64,000 bases of DNA from positions 186,001 to 250,000 of the forward strand of contig JAJDUF010000004.1 in NCBI GenBank assembly GCA_022826725.1, in the 5' to 3' direction. This stretch comes from Chloroflexota bacterium. GTDB lineage: Bacteria; Chloroflexota; UBA11872; UBA12225; JAJDUF01. Under the pieces are notes generated by a model. That model was not told the DNA's origin and searched no databases. It saw nothing but the letters and a program-made list of their open reading frames with translations. How positions within the stretch are numbered: position 1 is the stretch's first letter; each line of letters starts with the position of its first letter. Shown one piece after another: positions 38,634 to 48,650 of this stretch. Made by a program: the position numbers and the translations under genes.

Positions 38634-38716
38634 CCACCCTCGCCCTCTACCGTTGCGACGAGGGAGGAAACATGCCGTCCCCCGGCCACAGCGGGGGCAG
38701 GGGGGCCAGTCCAGCA
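38634..38716. repeat. Dispersed intergenic repeat between the cpsD-like gene and rfbB
   Basis: ccctcgccctctaccgttgcgacgagggaggaaacatgccgtcccccggccacagcgggggcaggggggcc; near copy at 47047-47132. Confidence 0.7.
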
Positions 38717-38728
38717 AGGAGCAAGAAC

Positions 38729-39748
38729 ATGCGCCTGCTCGTAACCGGCTGTGCCGGCTTTATCGGCAGCAATTTCGTGCGCTACTACCTGCGGCAGCAC
38801 CCCGACGACAGCATCATCGGCCTGGACAAGCTGACCTACGCCGGCAATCGCGCCAACCTGGCCCACGCCGACAGCGATCCGCGCTTCCGTTTCGTCCAAG
38901 CCGACATCGCGGATCGCGACGCGGTCGGGTCACTGACCAAAGAGGTGGATGCGGTCGTCAACTTTGCGGCCGAGTCGCACGTGGACCGCTCGCTGCTGGA
39001 TCCGGACGCCTTCATCCGCACCAACGTCGTCGGGCTACACGTACTCTTGGAGGCGGCGCGCCAAGCCGGCGTGCAGCGGTTCTTGCAGGTGAGCACCGAC
39101 GAGGTGTACGGCCACGTGCCGGCCGGGCTGGCGGACGAGCGCGCCCCGCTCGCGCCGCGCAATCCGTACTCGGCGAGCAAGGCCGGCGGCGACCTTTTGG
39201 TGCAGTCCTACTGGCACAGTCACGGGCTGCCAGTGGTGCTCACGCGCGGTGCCAACACGATTGGGCCGCACCAGTACCCGGAGAAGGTCACGCCTCTCTT
39301 CGTGACGAACGCCCTCGACGATCTGCCGCTGCCGATCTATGGCCAAGGGACGGCCGTGCGCGACTACCTCTACGTGGACGATCACTGTGCAGCGATTGCG
39401 CTCGCGCTCCATGCAGGAGCCGCCGGCGAGGTCTACAACGTCGGGGCGAACGAGGAAGTGAATACCGTCGAGCTGGCGCGACACATCCTCGACCTGCTCG
39501 GCAAGCCGCCGGCGCTGATGCAGCACGTCGGCGACCGCCCCGGCCACGACTACCGCTACAGCATGGACAGCAGCCGGCTGCACGCGCTGGGCTGGCAGCG
39601 GCGCTACGACCTCGACGCCACCGTTGAGGCGACCGTCCGCTGGTACGAGGAGCACGAGAGTTGGTGGCGCCCGATCAAGTCCGGCGCCTTCCGCGAATAC
39701 TACCGCCGCAACTACGGGCCCAAGATGGCAGCGACAGCGCCGGCGTAG
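38729..39748 (+). CDS. rfbB: dTDP-glucose 4,6-dehydratase
   Basis: MRLLVTGCAGFIGSNFVRYYL, FAAESHVDRS, STDEVYG, YSASKAGGDLL, RDYLYVDDH. Confidence 0.92.
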   Translation: MRLLVTGCAGFIGSNFVRYYLRQHPDDSIIGLDKLTYAGNRANLAHADSDPRFRFVQADIADRDAVGSLTKEVDAVVNFAAESHVDRSLLDPDAFIRTNVVGLHVLLEAARQAGVQRFLQVSTDEVYGHVPAGLADERAPLAPRNPYSASKAGGDLLVQSYWHSHGLPVVLTRGANTIGPHQYPEKVTPLFVTNALDDLPLPIYGQGTAVRDYLYVDDHCAAIALALHAGAAGEVYNVGANEEVNTVELARHILDLLGKPPALMQHVGDRPGHDYRYSMDSSRLHALGWQRRYDLDATVEATVRWYEEHESWWRPIKSGAFREYYRRNYGPKMAATAPA

Positions 39749-39914
39749 GCTACGAGCGCCGGGGCATTGCCTTTCGTGTATGCAGGTCATCTCCTCCGGG
39801 CGCGCAGAGCTTCACGAGCCAAGAGTCTCACTTGCAGGCCCGGCACACGCTCGAAGTCCCGCTTCATAGCTCAACCGGCGGGGTCGGCTCGCTCTCATGT
39901 CATTCTGAGGCTGG

Positions 39915-40700
39915 CTACGCGGACGCGCCGGTGTAGTGGCGTAGGCCAAAGCGCCAAAAGACCGCCGACACGACGAGCAGCGCCACCGCTACCCCCAGCG
40001 CGGTCAGCAGCGTGGCCAGCGACAGTCGGCCGGCCAGCGCCTCGGTCGGGACCGTCGTGGCGAAGGCGACCGGCACGATGAAGGTGAGGATGGCGCGTAG
40101 CCAGGTGGGATAGAGGCCGACGGGGTAGCGGCCCGCTTGGAACAGACTGGTGAAGATCACCATGATGTTCTCGGTCCGGATCACCCAGAACGTCAGCGTC
40201 GCCAAGATCAAATGCACACTGTAGATGATGGCGGCGCCGGCGATCAGCGCGACGGGAAAGGCCAGCAGCTGCACCGGTTCGACGAGCACGCCGAGCCGCG
40301 TGGCTCCGGCGACGAGCAGGCCGATCCCCAGGAGCAGGTCGGTCACACGCCAGATGTGCATCTCGCGGAAGCTAACCAGGAACTGCGATGATGCCGGCTT
40401 CGTCAGCCGGTAGTCCAGCGTGCCTTCGCGCACGTCGGCCATGAGCCGCTCCAGACTGGGCCTGACGGTCACGCGGATCAGTCCGACCATGATGAAGTAC
40501 ACGCCCAGCAGCATCACCAGCTCTGCGGGACGCCAGCCGCCCAGGTGGTCGGTGTGGCTGAAAATGACCAGCAGGCCGCCGGCGGCCGTCCCAAAGGAGA
40601 TCAGCGTCTCGAAAAGCTGCACCCAGAAGTTGGCGCGGTAGGCCAGCTCATTGAGCAAGCTCACCTTGAAGAAGACGTGCAACAGGCGCAGATAGAGCAC
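39915..40700 (-). CDS. ABC-2 type transporter permease
   Basis: Six-helix hydrophobic pattern, adjacent to second permease and ATPase genes. Confidence 0.85.
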   Translation of the reverse strand: MLYLRLLHVFFKVSLLNELAYRANFWVQLFETLISFGTAAGGLLVIFSHTDHLGGWRPAELVMLLGVYFIMVGLIRVTVRPSLERLMADVREGTLDYRLTKPASSQFLVSFREMHIWRVTDLLLGIGLLVAGATRLGVLVEPVQLLAFPVALIAGAAIIYSVHLILATLTFWVIRTENIMVIFTSLFQAGRYPVGLYPTWLRAILTFIVPVAFATTVPTEALAGRLSLATLLTALGVAVALLVVSAVFWRFGLRHYTGASA

Positions 40701-40709
40701 GACGCCTCC

Positions 40710-41687
40710 TCAGGCCCCCACGGCGCTATAGCGCCGCACGCCAATTGCCCAGACGAACCGGTGCAGTCCATAGGCCAAGCCGAGCCACAGGCATTGGATC
40801 AGTAGCCCCTGCACGATGGCGGCGGTTTCCAGCCGGCCGAGCAGGACTTCGAGGGGGAACGCCAGTAGCCAGCGAAACGGCAGCACCGCGGCAACGGCTT
40901 GCAGCCAGTCGGGGAGTAGCGCGTTCGGGGCAACCATGCCGGCCAAGAACCAGAACACAAGATGATAGACCGAGTTGCAGGCCGCGACGCGCGTCGTCCA
41001 GAAGGCGGCGAGCGCCAGCGTGTACTCCAGCAGCCAGCGCACGGCAAAGGCCAGCACCAGCGCCGGCACGAATAGCGCGATCTCCAGTCCGACGGGGTGA
41101 AACTCGGGACGGAAGTGCCAGGTCAGCAAGGCGGCGACCGGCAGCGTCACGGTCGTTGATAGCAGCTTCCAACTGATATTGTCGGCGAGATACATGTGCA
41201 TGGGAGTGAGCGGCTTCAACAGCTTGGCCGAGAGCCGTCCCTCCCGGATTTCGAATTCGTATTCGTAGATAATCCAGGTGAACGTCGCGTGATTCACGAC
41301 GAAGAGCGCGATATAGTAGGCGGCGAAATCGGCGGCTGCGTAGCCGGCCACGCGCCCGCTGCCCGCGACCGTAGTCCAGACCACCAGATGGATCAACGGC
41401 TCCGTGATGTGGGCCAGCATCCAGATCAGCAGCGCGATGCGGTATTGCAGCATCACCGCGATGCTGGCCCGGAAGATGGCACGGTAGACCCCGACCATGC
41501 CGGTCAGCCGCCAGCCACGATCCGTGCCGGCCAGCGGCTGCGGCCCGGCCGCCAACTCGCCACCCGGTGTGGGTGCCTCAAGGCCGGCGCCGTCTTCCGG
41601 CGCCGTCTGCGCTGTATCGTGCTGTACCACCGGCTCACTCACGCTCCGACGAGTGGTCGGTGAGGCCGCGCTGGAAGATTTGGTCAA
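40710..41687 (-). CDS. ABC-2 type transporter permease (second)
   Basis: Hydrophobic permease pattern from MVGVYRAIFRASIAVMLQYRIALLIWML; true start probably downstream of the ORF start. Confidence 0.82.
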   Translation of the reverse strand: MTKSSSAASPTTRRSVSEPVVQHDTAQTAPEDGAGLEAPTPGGELAAGPQPLAGTDRGWRLTGMVGVYRAIFRASIAVMLQYRIALLIWMLAHITEPLIHLVVWTTVAGSGRVAGYAAADFAAYYIALFVVNHATFTWIIYEYEFEIREGRLSAKLLKPLTPMHMYLADNISWKLLSTTVTLPVAALLTWHFRPEFHPVGLEIALFVPALVLAFAVRWLLEYTLALAAFWTTRVAACNSVYHLVFWFLAGMVAPNALLPDWLQAVAAVLPFRWLLAFPLEVLLGRLETAAIVQGLLIQCLWLGLAYGLHRFVWAIGVRRYSAVGA

Positions 41688-42651
41688 TGACGGCCTCGAT
41701 AGGTGGGTCTTCTACCGTGAGATCGGCGACGGCGTTCTCGGAGAGCAAGCGCCCCGTAATCCGCGCGGCCTCCTGCTTGGGCACGCGCAAATGCACCCGG
41801 CCGTCATCGCCGTTGGGGGCCGGTGCGCGCTCGCCGTAGCGTGCCCAGTCCGGCTCGGCGGCGCCCGCCTCCAGCGCGATACCGAGTATCTTGAACGGCG
41901 CCAGACGCTCCGCCAGGCCGCGTAGGTCGCCGTCGTACAGCAGCCGGCCCTCGTGAATCACGACGACCCGCCGGCACAGCGCCTCCACGTCGGCCATGTA
42001 GTGACTGGTCAGGAGCACCGTCGCGCCCGTGCGCGCGTTGTAGTCGCGGATGAACTGGCGAATGCGCGACTGCATCGTCACGTCCAGCCCCAGCGTCGGC
42101 TCGTCCAGGAACAGCACCGACGGCCGATGTACGAGCGCCGCCGCGATCTCGCATTTCATCCGCTCGCCGAGCGAGAGCTGGCGCACCTGCTTGGTCAACA
42201 GCGGCGCGAGGTCGAGCAGGTCGGTCAGCTCCCGCACGGTAGCCCGGAACTGGTCCTCGGGAATGCGATAGATCGCCTGGTTGACCAGCAGCGTATCCAT
42301 CGCCGGCAGGTCCCAGTAGAGCTGGTTGCGATTGCCGATCACCAGGGTCATCCGGCGCAGGTAATCGCGGTCACGCCGCCACGGCACGTAGCCCAGCACA
42401 CGGGCAGTGCCGGCCGTCGGGTGCAGCAGGCCGGACAGCATCTTGAGGGTGGTCGTCTTGCCGGCGCCGTTCGGTCCCAGGAAGCCGACCACCTCGCCGG
42501 GGGCAATCGCAAAGGACACCGCCTCGACGGCGCGGACCGTCCGCATCCGGCGGCGGAAGACACTCCCGGCAGCCGCCAGCAGCCCACCGGCCCGCTCGCC
42601 GACCTCGTAGTGCTTGGTCAGCCCCTCCAGCGCAATGATGCTGTCGTTCAT
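41635..42651 (-). CDS. ABC transporter ATP-binding protein
   Basis: GFLGPNGAGKTTTLKMLSGLLHPTAG, LSLGERMKCEIAAALVHRPSVLFLDEPTLGLD. Confidence 0.92.
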   Translation of the reverse strand: MNDSIIALEGLTKHYEVGERAGGLLAAAGSVFRRRMRTVRAVEAVSFAIAPGEVVGFLGPNGAGKTTTLKMLSGLLHPTAGTARVLGYVPWRRDRDYLRRMTLVIGNRNQLYWDLPAMDTLLVNQAIYRIPEDQFRATVRELTDLLDLAPLLTKQVRQLSLGERMKCEIAAALVHRPSVLFLDEPTLGLDVTMQSRIRQFIRDYNARTGATVLLTSHYMADVEALCRRVVVIHEGRLLYDGDLRGLAERLAPFKILGIALEAGAAEPDWARYGERAPAPNGDDGRVHLRVPKQEAARITGRLLSENAVADLTVEDPPIEAVIDQIFQRGLTDHSSERE

Positions 42652-42755
42652 AGGAGTAGGCAGGCGGAATGAGGTGCGGAGATTTCGCCCCACCAGGCGC
42701 GATCCGCCGGTCAGGCTAGGGCAGCCCGCCCGCCCGTCGGATGCGGTGATGGTGG

Positions 42756-43175
42756 TTACGTTGGTTCCCAGGGGTTGGTGACGGCAACTCCCAGATATGC
42801 GAAGTCCCCTACGTTCCGTGTCGCGACGGCCAAGTCATGGGCCTTAGCGGTCCCGGCGATGAGCGCATCGGCTAGGTGCATGACTCGACCGGACCGTTGG
42901 GCTTGCGCGCGCAGCCGGGCGGCCCACTCTGCCTCTCGACGCGCCAGCGGCAGGAGGCGGTCCTCGTACTGCACGATGAAAGCCGACAATATGGCGCTTA
43001 TTCGGTCGCGCCGTTGGCCAGGCGGCAGCAACTGCAAGCCGAATTCCAGTTCATGCAGCACGACCGGCGACAGCCACAGATTAGTCTGATCGGACACGAA
43101 GGCGATAACCCGTGGAGCCGGCGCGGCTTTGGCTATCTCCGAGACCACGTTGGTGTCCAGCAGAAAGCCGTTCAC
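42756..43175 (-). CDS. vapC: PIN-domain (VapC-like) toxin
   Basis: FLLDTNVVSEIAK..., HLADALIAGTAKAHDLAVATRNVGDFAYLGVAVTNPW. Confidence 0.9.
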   Translation of the reverse strand: MNGFLLDTNVVSEIAKAAPAPRVIAFVSDQTNLWLSPVVLHELEFGLQLLPPGQRRDRISAILSAFIVQYEDRLLPLARREAEWAARLRAQAQRSGRVMHLADALIAGTAKAHDLAVATRNVGDFAYLGVAVTNPWEPT

Positions 43176-43453
43176 TCGTCCTCCTGGGTGATGAATGGGA
43201 TCTCGCGACCAGGGTCGCGGCGACTGGGGATTTCGAGATCAATCCCCCGCGGCATGTTCTCGACCAGCCACTGGCCCATGGGTTTGCGCGGCGGTGCTGG
43301 CGCCGGCTGCCGCTCGGCCACGATAACGAAAGACTCTTCAGAGCCGATACGTTGCGGCCCTTCCTCTGCGGCTAGTCGCAGGACTTCGGGCAGCCGCGCC
43401 TGGGCCTCGGCTACGGTCCAAGTGCGCTGGGGCTTGGTTTGTTGGGTGGTCAT
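43172..43453 (-). CDS. Phd/YefM-like antitoxin
   Basis: WTVAEAQARLPEVLRLAAEEGPQRI...EESFVIV; stop/start overlap with the PIN gene. Confidence 0.85.
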   Translation of the reverse strand: MTTQQTKPQRTWTVAEAQARLPEVLRLAAEEGPQRIGSEESFVIVAERQPAPAPPRKPMGQWLVENMPRGIDLEIPSRRDPGREIPFITQEDE

Positions 43454-43564
43454 AGGTCCTCCAAACGAGTGGTAACAATCCACTATAGACCGGCTCACCA
43501 AGCGGAGCCAACCCTGACTTGGGCGCGAGATGGGGGCGCCACCGCTTACCCTCGCCCAAACCGT

Positions 43565-44065
43565 TCAGGTGGTGTTTGCTTCCTCGGCCTCGGCCTGCTG
43601 CTCTTGGCTGAGGCGGCGTGCCCACGGCGTCTCGGTGATGCCGCCTAACATCCCGCTGGGCAGGAAGAACCGGCTCGACGCCTGACCCCACGGCTCTGTC
43701 TTCGGTGCTTGGGCGATATCCCAGCCGCGCTCGCCGATGGCCTCTGCCGCCGGGCCGACCGATTCCACCTCGAACTCGACGGCAAAACCGAGCGGAATCC
43801 GGTCCACGGCGCTCTTGTCGCCAAAGGTCGCCTCCGCCGCGGCGGCGCGAGACCACAGACCGAAGTGGAGTACGCCCGGTACCTTGACCACCGAGTAGCC
43901 ACCGCCCGGCTGATGGTCCACGTCCAAGCCCAAGACCTCGCGGTAGAAGTGCGCGGCGGCATCAACGTCATCCACAATCTCGGCAATCCCGGAAACGTGT
44001 CTAATCACCTGTCTCTCCTCCTCGGCAAGCACCACCGCGCTCGCGGCGGCCGTTCCGCTCGTCAC
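43565..44065 (-). CDS. VOC family protein
   Basis: DDVDAAAHFYREVLGLDVDHQPGGGYSVVKVPGVLHFGLW. Confidence 0.82.
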   Translation of the reverse strand: MTSGTAAASAVVLAEEERQVIRHVSGIAEIVDDVDAAAHFYREVLGLDVDHQPGGGYSVVKVPGVLHFGLWSRAAAAEATFGDKSAVDRIPLGFAVEFEVESVGPAAEAIGERGWDIAQAPKTEPWGQASSRFFLPSGMLGGITETPWARRLSQEQQAEAEEANTT

Positions 44066-44507
44066 CTACAGTATAGAACGCCTGACCTAATCGTGCAGTT
44101 GCGCCCACCAGCCAACCGTCATTGCAACAGGGCACGCGCCAGGGGCGGGAAGCAATTGTCCCCCTGCGAAGGGGATTTACTTACCTTAGTGAACATTGTG
44201 GTTTTTGCATGTACGCTCCCCGCCCTTGACACAACTGGCCTCTGACGGCTATGGTGATACCGCTTCCTGCCAGAAGCCGACTGTCTGCATTGGCGCGATG
44301 GTGCTCGCGCCCCCTTGCGGTCAATCAAGTATACGTGACCGCTCCTACCTGTCCGTAGACGAACAAGACGCCGCCTTCGAGATTCGGAAAGTGGGAGAAG
44401 AGGCTCGTCAGTTAGTTCCTCAGTAGAGGGCAGTGCTGTCTTCGAGGTGGACATATTGCGCTCCGTTAGTGCGTTTCCTAAAGTATATCATGTAGAGGTG
44501 TGAAAGC

Positions 44508-44774
44508 ATGAAGCGTTGTTGGGGCAAAGTCCTAGAGGTGCTAGAAGAGGCAGAAGCACTGAAGGCAGGGCAGGTAGGCAACCTTATCAAGCTGCCTAAC
44601 CCCAAAGAGAGTCACGACCAGGAAAAAGGCTACGCTGCAAAGCTGCTGTGGGATGCAGACTTTATCTGTGCGGAGTCTGCGGGCGACGGTATCAACACTG
44701 GCTTGAAGCTCAAAGGATTGACTTGGGCAGGGCACGATCTACTTGATCGGCTTCGCGGGAACAGGACATCGTAA
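44508..44774 (+). CDS. DUF2513-like small protein
   Basis: 88-aa ORF, low GC, C-terminal LKLKGLTWAGHDLLDRLR typical of DUF2513. Confidence 0.6.
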   Translation: MKRCWGKVLEVLEEAEALKAGQVGNLIKLPNPKESHDQEKGYAAKLLWDADFICAESAGDGINTGLKLKGLTWAGHDLLDRLRGNRTS

Positions 44775-44823
44775 GGCTTGTCAGCGTGGCTAGCCCGCTC
44801 GACAATTCTTCTAAATTTAGACC

Positions 44824-45441
44824 ATGAGCTTTTGGGATACGATCCTAGCAGGTGCCGCCGCCGGTATAGTTGCCGGCCTTACAATACCAGTAGTTTCTCT
44901 GTTGGCGAGAAGACTACTATTTTCTTGGTTTGTAGTTCAGTGGACTAGGTTTCGTTTTGGGTTTGTGCCTATATTCTTTAGCAGACGCCATCACTTTATG
45001 CCCCCATCAGGAAGGATTAGATGGATAAAATTATTAGCCATGAAGATCAGATTTACACGAATATACGATAGAAAGATATACGACCTAAAAGCGGTAAGAC
45101 TAGGGCATATAGATTACAGGAGAAGACCAGTTTACATATCTTGGCGCACGGCTGGCAAAGTAGGTCCTGGTGTTGTAGACATTACGCAGAATTGTGATGG
45201 TGTACCTGGAGACTATTCATACAGACGGGCTAAAGACGAAGATGTTTACCATACCATAATTCCTCTTGCTGATATGTCTGTAGGATACTTACTTTTAGAA
45301 AACGTAACCACTAGACGCTTAGTGATCACTGTATTTGCTAGTGGCGAATCTCTGCCGCATCAAGTAGTATATCTTCCTTATGAGGAATTTGGCTCGAAAG
45401 TAGATGACCTTGCGGAAAGAGCTAACGAGCAGCAATATTAG
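44824..45441 (+). CDS. Hypothetical protein with N-terminal membrane anchor, low GC
   Basis: 205 aa, MSFWDTILAGAAAGIVAGLTIPVVSLLARRLLFSWFVV anchor; codon usage differs from neighbours. Confidence 0.65.
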   Translation: MSFWDTILAGAAAGIVAGLTIPVVSLLARRLLFSWFVVQWTRFRFGFVPIFFSRRHHFMPPSGRIRWIKLLAMKIRFTRIYDRKIYDLKAVRLGHIDYRRRPVYISWRTAGKVGPGVVDITQNCDGVPGDYSYRRAKDEDVYHTIIPLADMSVGYLLLENVTTRRLVITVFASGESLPHQVVYLPYEEFGSKVDDLAERANEQQY

Positions 45442-45540
45442 AATCACTGTTTTGGTGTAGTCACTTAGGGTGACGTTCCTCGCCGCCGCCCGTCCGTTTG
45501 GTAGAATCCTTCCAACACGCCGTTAGGAGGTAGCGCCTTC

Positions 45541-45565
45541 ATGCCTGAAATATCCAGGCATTTTT
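45541..45565 (+). terminator. Rho-independent-terminator-like hairpin
   Basis: ATGCCTG-aaatatc-CAGGCAT (7-bp perfect stem) followed by TTTT. Confidence 0.5.
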
Positions 45566-45736
45566 GTCGGTGGCCGTCCGCCTTGAAAATGCGCCGCCGA
45601 GGTAGCTGTCATGCCCAAACAGCCGAAGGCGTGCGGACGGCCACCTGTCCTTTGCACTCTCTGCCTGTTCACTCAGGTAAGTAAGTCCCCTGCGAAGCGG
45701 GGGGGCCATTAGGGGGCCAGTGGAGGCCCGCGCCTC

Positions 45737-46987
45737 TTACGTCCGCTCCGGCGCTGCGGTGAGGCGCCAAAACCAGACGGCCGAAATACAGGTCAGGACG
45801 AGGCAGCCGGCCGCGAACAGGAACGGCGCCCGCGGTGTCAGCTCGATCAGCTCGCCGGCAGCGATCATGCCACTGAGCATTCCCATGCTCCAGAGCGTGT
45901 GCATCAGCGCCACCACCCGGCCATCGTCCACTCCGCGACCGAGCTGGCGCATGAGCGGCGGGACCGTCGTGGAGAGGCCCCAGGCGGTCATGGACCAGAG
46001 CGTGCCGGTCACGAAGAGGCCCAGGGTCGCCGTGTGGAGCACCGCTGCCAGTATCGAGCACAGCAGGATAGCTACACACAGCGGGACGACCAGAACTCGC
46101 GCCCCCACGCGGTCTACGGCGCGGCCGGTGGCCAGTTGTGCTGCCGTCGCGGCGACCAGGCTGACCGTGCCGTACAGTCCCACGGTCGCCTCGCTCTGCG
46201 TCAGGCGGTAGACCAGCAAGGGGAACATCAGGCTGGCGGTGCCCCACGCCGTAGTCGGAAAGTATCGGATGGCGCCCAACGCCAGCACGTCGGCACGGCG
46301 CAGCAGCCGGCTGTACCCGGCGATGTCCCAGCGGCGCCATCCAGCTTGGGCCGGTGCTGGCGTGCGCTGTGTGGCCGGCTCCCGGGGGAGCCACCGCAGC
46401 GCGGCGAGTGCCACAACCAGCAGCAGTCCGCCCGACGTCCAGCCGACGGCATGAAAGCCGGCGAACGCCGCCGCCAGGCCGGCCGCATACGCTCCGAGCG
46501 CTTGACTGGCCGTGCGTCCCAGGAAATACGCCGCGGTGGCCGTGCCCAGCCGTTGCGCCGGACTGACCGCGAGTAGGTAGCTCTGGCCGCCCGTGGAGAC
46601 AAAGCCGGCGGACGTGCCGGCGATGACCGCCAGCGCCAACAGGTGCCACGGTGTCTCGGCAACGAGCAGGAACGCGCCGCTGATTGCCAGGATGAGGCCG
46701 ATCACGAGCGCCGCTCGGCGACCGACGCGGTCCGCCACCACCCCGCCAACCAGGGCGAAGATGGCACTACACGCCATCTTGATTGCGTTCACGGCAGCGG
46801 TGAGGCGTGGCGGCTGCCGGAGAAACCCGTCCACGTAGGCCGCGAGGAGTGCTTGCGTTGGCGACGCGGCGACGCCGGCGGCAAAGACGAGGCCGATGAA
46901 GACGATGGTGCGCGTCGTCCAGAGTGGCGGCGCCGCGGAGCCGCCCGGAGTGCGGGGCGCGTCTTTACCGCCGCTCCGGCTACTCAC
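45737..46987 (-). CDS. MFS transporter
   Basis: Twelve-helix hydrophobic pattern, GGVVADRVGRRAALVIG loop motif. Confidence 0.9.
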   Translation of the reverse strand: MSSRSGGKDAPRTPGGSAAPPLWTTRTIVFIGLVFAAGVAASPTQALLAAYVDGFLRQPPRLTAAVNAIKMACSAIFALVGGVVADRVGRRAALVIGLILAISGAFLLVAETPWHLLALAVIAGTSAGFVSTGGQSYLLAVSPAQRLGTATAAYFLGRTASQALGAYAAGLAAAFAGFHAVGWTSGGLLLVVALAALRWLPREPATQRTPAPAQAGWRRWDIAGYSRLLRRADVLALGAIRYFPTTAWGTASLMFPLLVYRLTQSEATVGLYGTVSLVAATAAQLATGRAVDRVGARVLVVPLCVAILLCSILAAVLHTATLGLFVTGTLWSMTAWGLSTTVPPLMRQLGRGVDDGRVVALMHTLWSMGMLSGMIAAGELIELTPRAPFLFAAGCLVLTCISAVWFWRLTAAPERT

Positions 46988-47046
46988 CGGTCAGACCAGT
47001 TCGTTTTGACTACGCCACGCAATGACCATAGCTCCTACCCCGGCGT

Positions 47047-47218
47047 GGCCCCCACCCTCACTCTCCCCCGTTGCGACAAGGGAGGGAACGTGCCGTCCCC
47101 CCGCCGCAGCGGGGGGGCCATAGGGGGGCCTGTCCATCCTGGTGCTGACCATCACTCGCCTCAGATAGACTCCCCCTCTCTATCGCTCTGCGATGGAGAG
47201 GGGGCCGGGGGGTGAGGA
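47047..47218. repeat. Composite dispersed palindromic repeat
   Basis: ccctcactctcccccgttgcgacaagggagggaacgtgccgtccccccgccgcagcgggggggccataggggggcc followed by ccccctctctatcgctctgcgatggagagggggccggggggtgag. Confidence 0.75.
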
Positions 47219-47293
47219 TATGATAGCATCCCTCGACGATGCCTCTCGGTGGGGCCAAGAGGCATCGTCGAAACGCACCGAGGTATTGTTGTG

Positions 47294-48496
47294 ATGCTAC
47301 TGCACGGGCGCGATGTCGTCACCGAGGAAGCGGTCGAAGTCGAAGTTGCCGATACCAAAATCCAGGCCGTTCGTCCGCTGATACCCTCAGAACCAGGCGC
47401 AGCCGGCGAGACCGGCCGGCCGGCCATCGGGGACGGCGACTGCTGGCTGGCGCCGGGCCTGTTCGATATGCAGGTCAACGGCTTCGCCGGGTACCACCTC
47501 TCTGCCGAGGACATGACCCCGGCGACCGTGCGGGGCATGATCGAGGCGCTCTGGGCCGTCGGCGTGACGCGCTGCTGCCCGACGGTCGTGACCGGTTCGT
47601 TCGGTAGCCTGCGTCGCTCCCTCGCCGCGATTGTCGCGGCCTGCGACGAGGACGCCGCCATCGCCGCCACCGTGGCCATGATCCATATCGAGGGACCGTA
47701 CATCTCGCCTGAGGACGGGCCGCGCGGGGCGCACAATCAGGCCTGGACCCGCCCACCGGACTGGGACGAGTTCTGCTACCTCCAAGAAGCGGCGCAGGGC
47801 AAGATCGGCCTGGTGACGCTGGCCCCGGAATGGCCCGGCACGCCCGACTTTATCGAGCGGCTGGTCGGGGCCGGGGTCAAAGTCTCGCTCGGCCACCACG
47901 CAGCGACCGCCGAGGACATCGAGGCCGCCATCGCCGCCGGGGCAACCTTGTGTACGCATCTCGGCAACGGTGCCCATGCCCAACTCCCCCGGCATCCGAA
48001 CTACATCTGGGAGCAACTGGCCCGCGACGAGCTGACGGCGGGCATCATCCCCGACGGGCATCACCTCCCGCCAGCAGTGCTCAAGTGCTTCGTGCGGATC
48101 AAGGGTATCGAGCAGATCATCCTGGTCAGCGACGCTGCACACCTGGCCGGCCTGGCACCGGGTGTGTACTCGCACTGGGGCGGCAATCAGCAGGTGGAGC
48201 TGACTCCCGAGGGGCGGCTGCAACTGGTCGGGACCCCCTACCTGGCCGGCGCGGCGCTGCCGCTCGTGCAGGGCTTGGCGAACATGGTCCGCTACACCGA
48301 TGCCTCCCTGAGCGAGGCCGTCCATATGGCTACCGCCATACCGGCTCGCGCGTTGGGCCTTACCGCCCCGGCCCCCTCACCAACGGTCGGGCAAACAGCA
48401 GACTTGGTGGTGCTACGCTGGGATGAACCGGCCGGCACGATGATCGTCGAAGCAACGGTGGCAGCCGGCAAGCTGGTGTATCAGCGGACGGGATAG
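47294..48496 (+). CDS. nagA: N-acetylglucosamine-6-phosphate deacetylase-like amidohydrolase
   Basis: LAPGLFDMQVNGFAGYHLS, HIEGPYISPEDGPRGAHN, CTHLGNGAHAQLPRHPN, LVSDAAHLAG. Confidence 0.85.
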   Translation: MLLHGRDVVTEEAVEVEVADTKIQAVRPLIPSEPGAAGETGRPAIGDGDCWLAPGLFDMQVNGFAGYHLSAEDMTPATVRGMIEALWAVGVTRCCPTVVTGSFGSLRRSLAAIVAACDEDAAIAATVAMIHIEGPYISPEDGPRGAHNQAWTRPPDWDEFCYLQEAAQGKIGLVTLAPEWPGTPDFIERLVGAGVKVSLGHHAATAEDIEAAIAAGATLCTHLGNGAHAQLPRHPNYIWEQLARDELTAGIIPDGHHLPPAVLKCFVRIKGIEQIILVSDAAHLAGLAPGVYSHWGGNQQVELTPEGRLQLVGTPYLAGAALPLVQGLANMVRYTDASLSEAVHMATAIPARALGLTAPAPSPTVGQTADLVVLRWDEPAGTMIVEATVAAGKLVYQRTG

Positions 48497-48506
48497 CTCG
48501 GCCCCA

Positions 48507-48650
48507 TGACGATCCAGGCGGCCCTCCTCGATCTCGACGAGACGCTGGTGGCGTTACAAAGAGGCTGATCGCCGCTACGGCTCAACTCGCCTCAACGGAA
48601 CACTGCGCGCGCGAATTGACGACCGGGCTATACTGTAAGTCGGAGGTATC
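48507..48650 (+). pseudogene. 5' fragment of a HAD-family hydrolase gene
   Basis: MTIQAALLDLDETLV is the HAD motif I start, then the frame ends; the +1 frame continues ...TKRLIAATAQLASTEHC-like sequence. Confidence 0.45.

Noticed and set aside
32342-39748. Novel polysaccharide system
   Set aside because: Gene content (glycosyltransferases, priming transferase, Wzz-like proteins, tyrosine kinase, RfbB) is an ordinary exopolysaccharide operon.
39915-42651. Secondary-metabolite resistance cluster around the ABC exporter
   Set aside because: Only a standard ATPase plus two ABC-2 permeases; no biosynthetic core genes nearby.
44119-44454. Minus-strand 111-aa ORF upstream of the DUF2513-like gene
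   Set aside because: No motif, no RBS-supported start, low-complexity Arg/Ser-rich translation.
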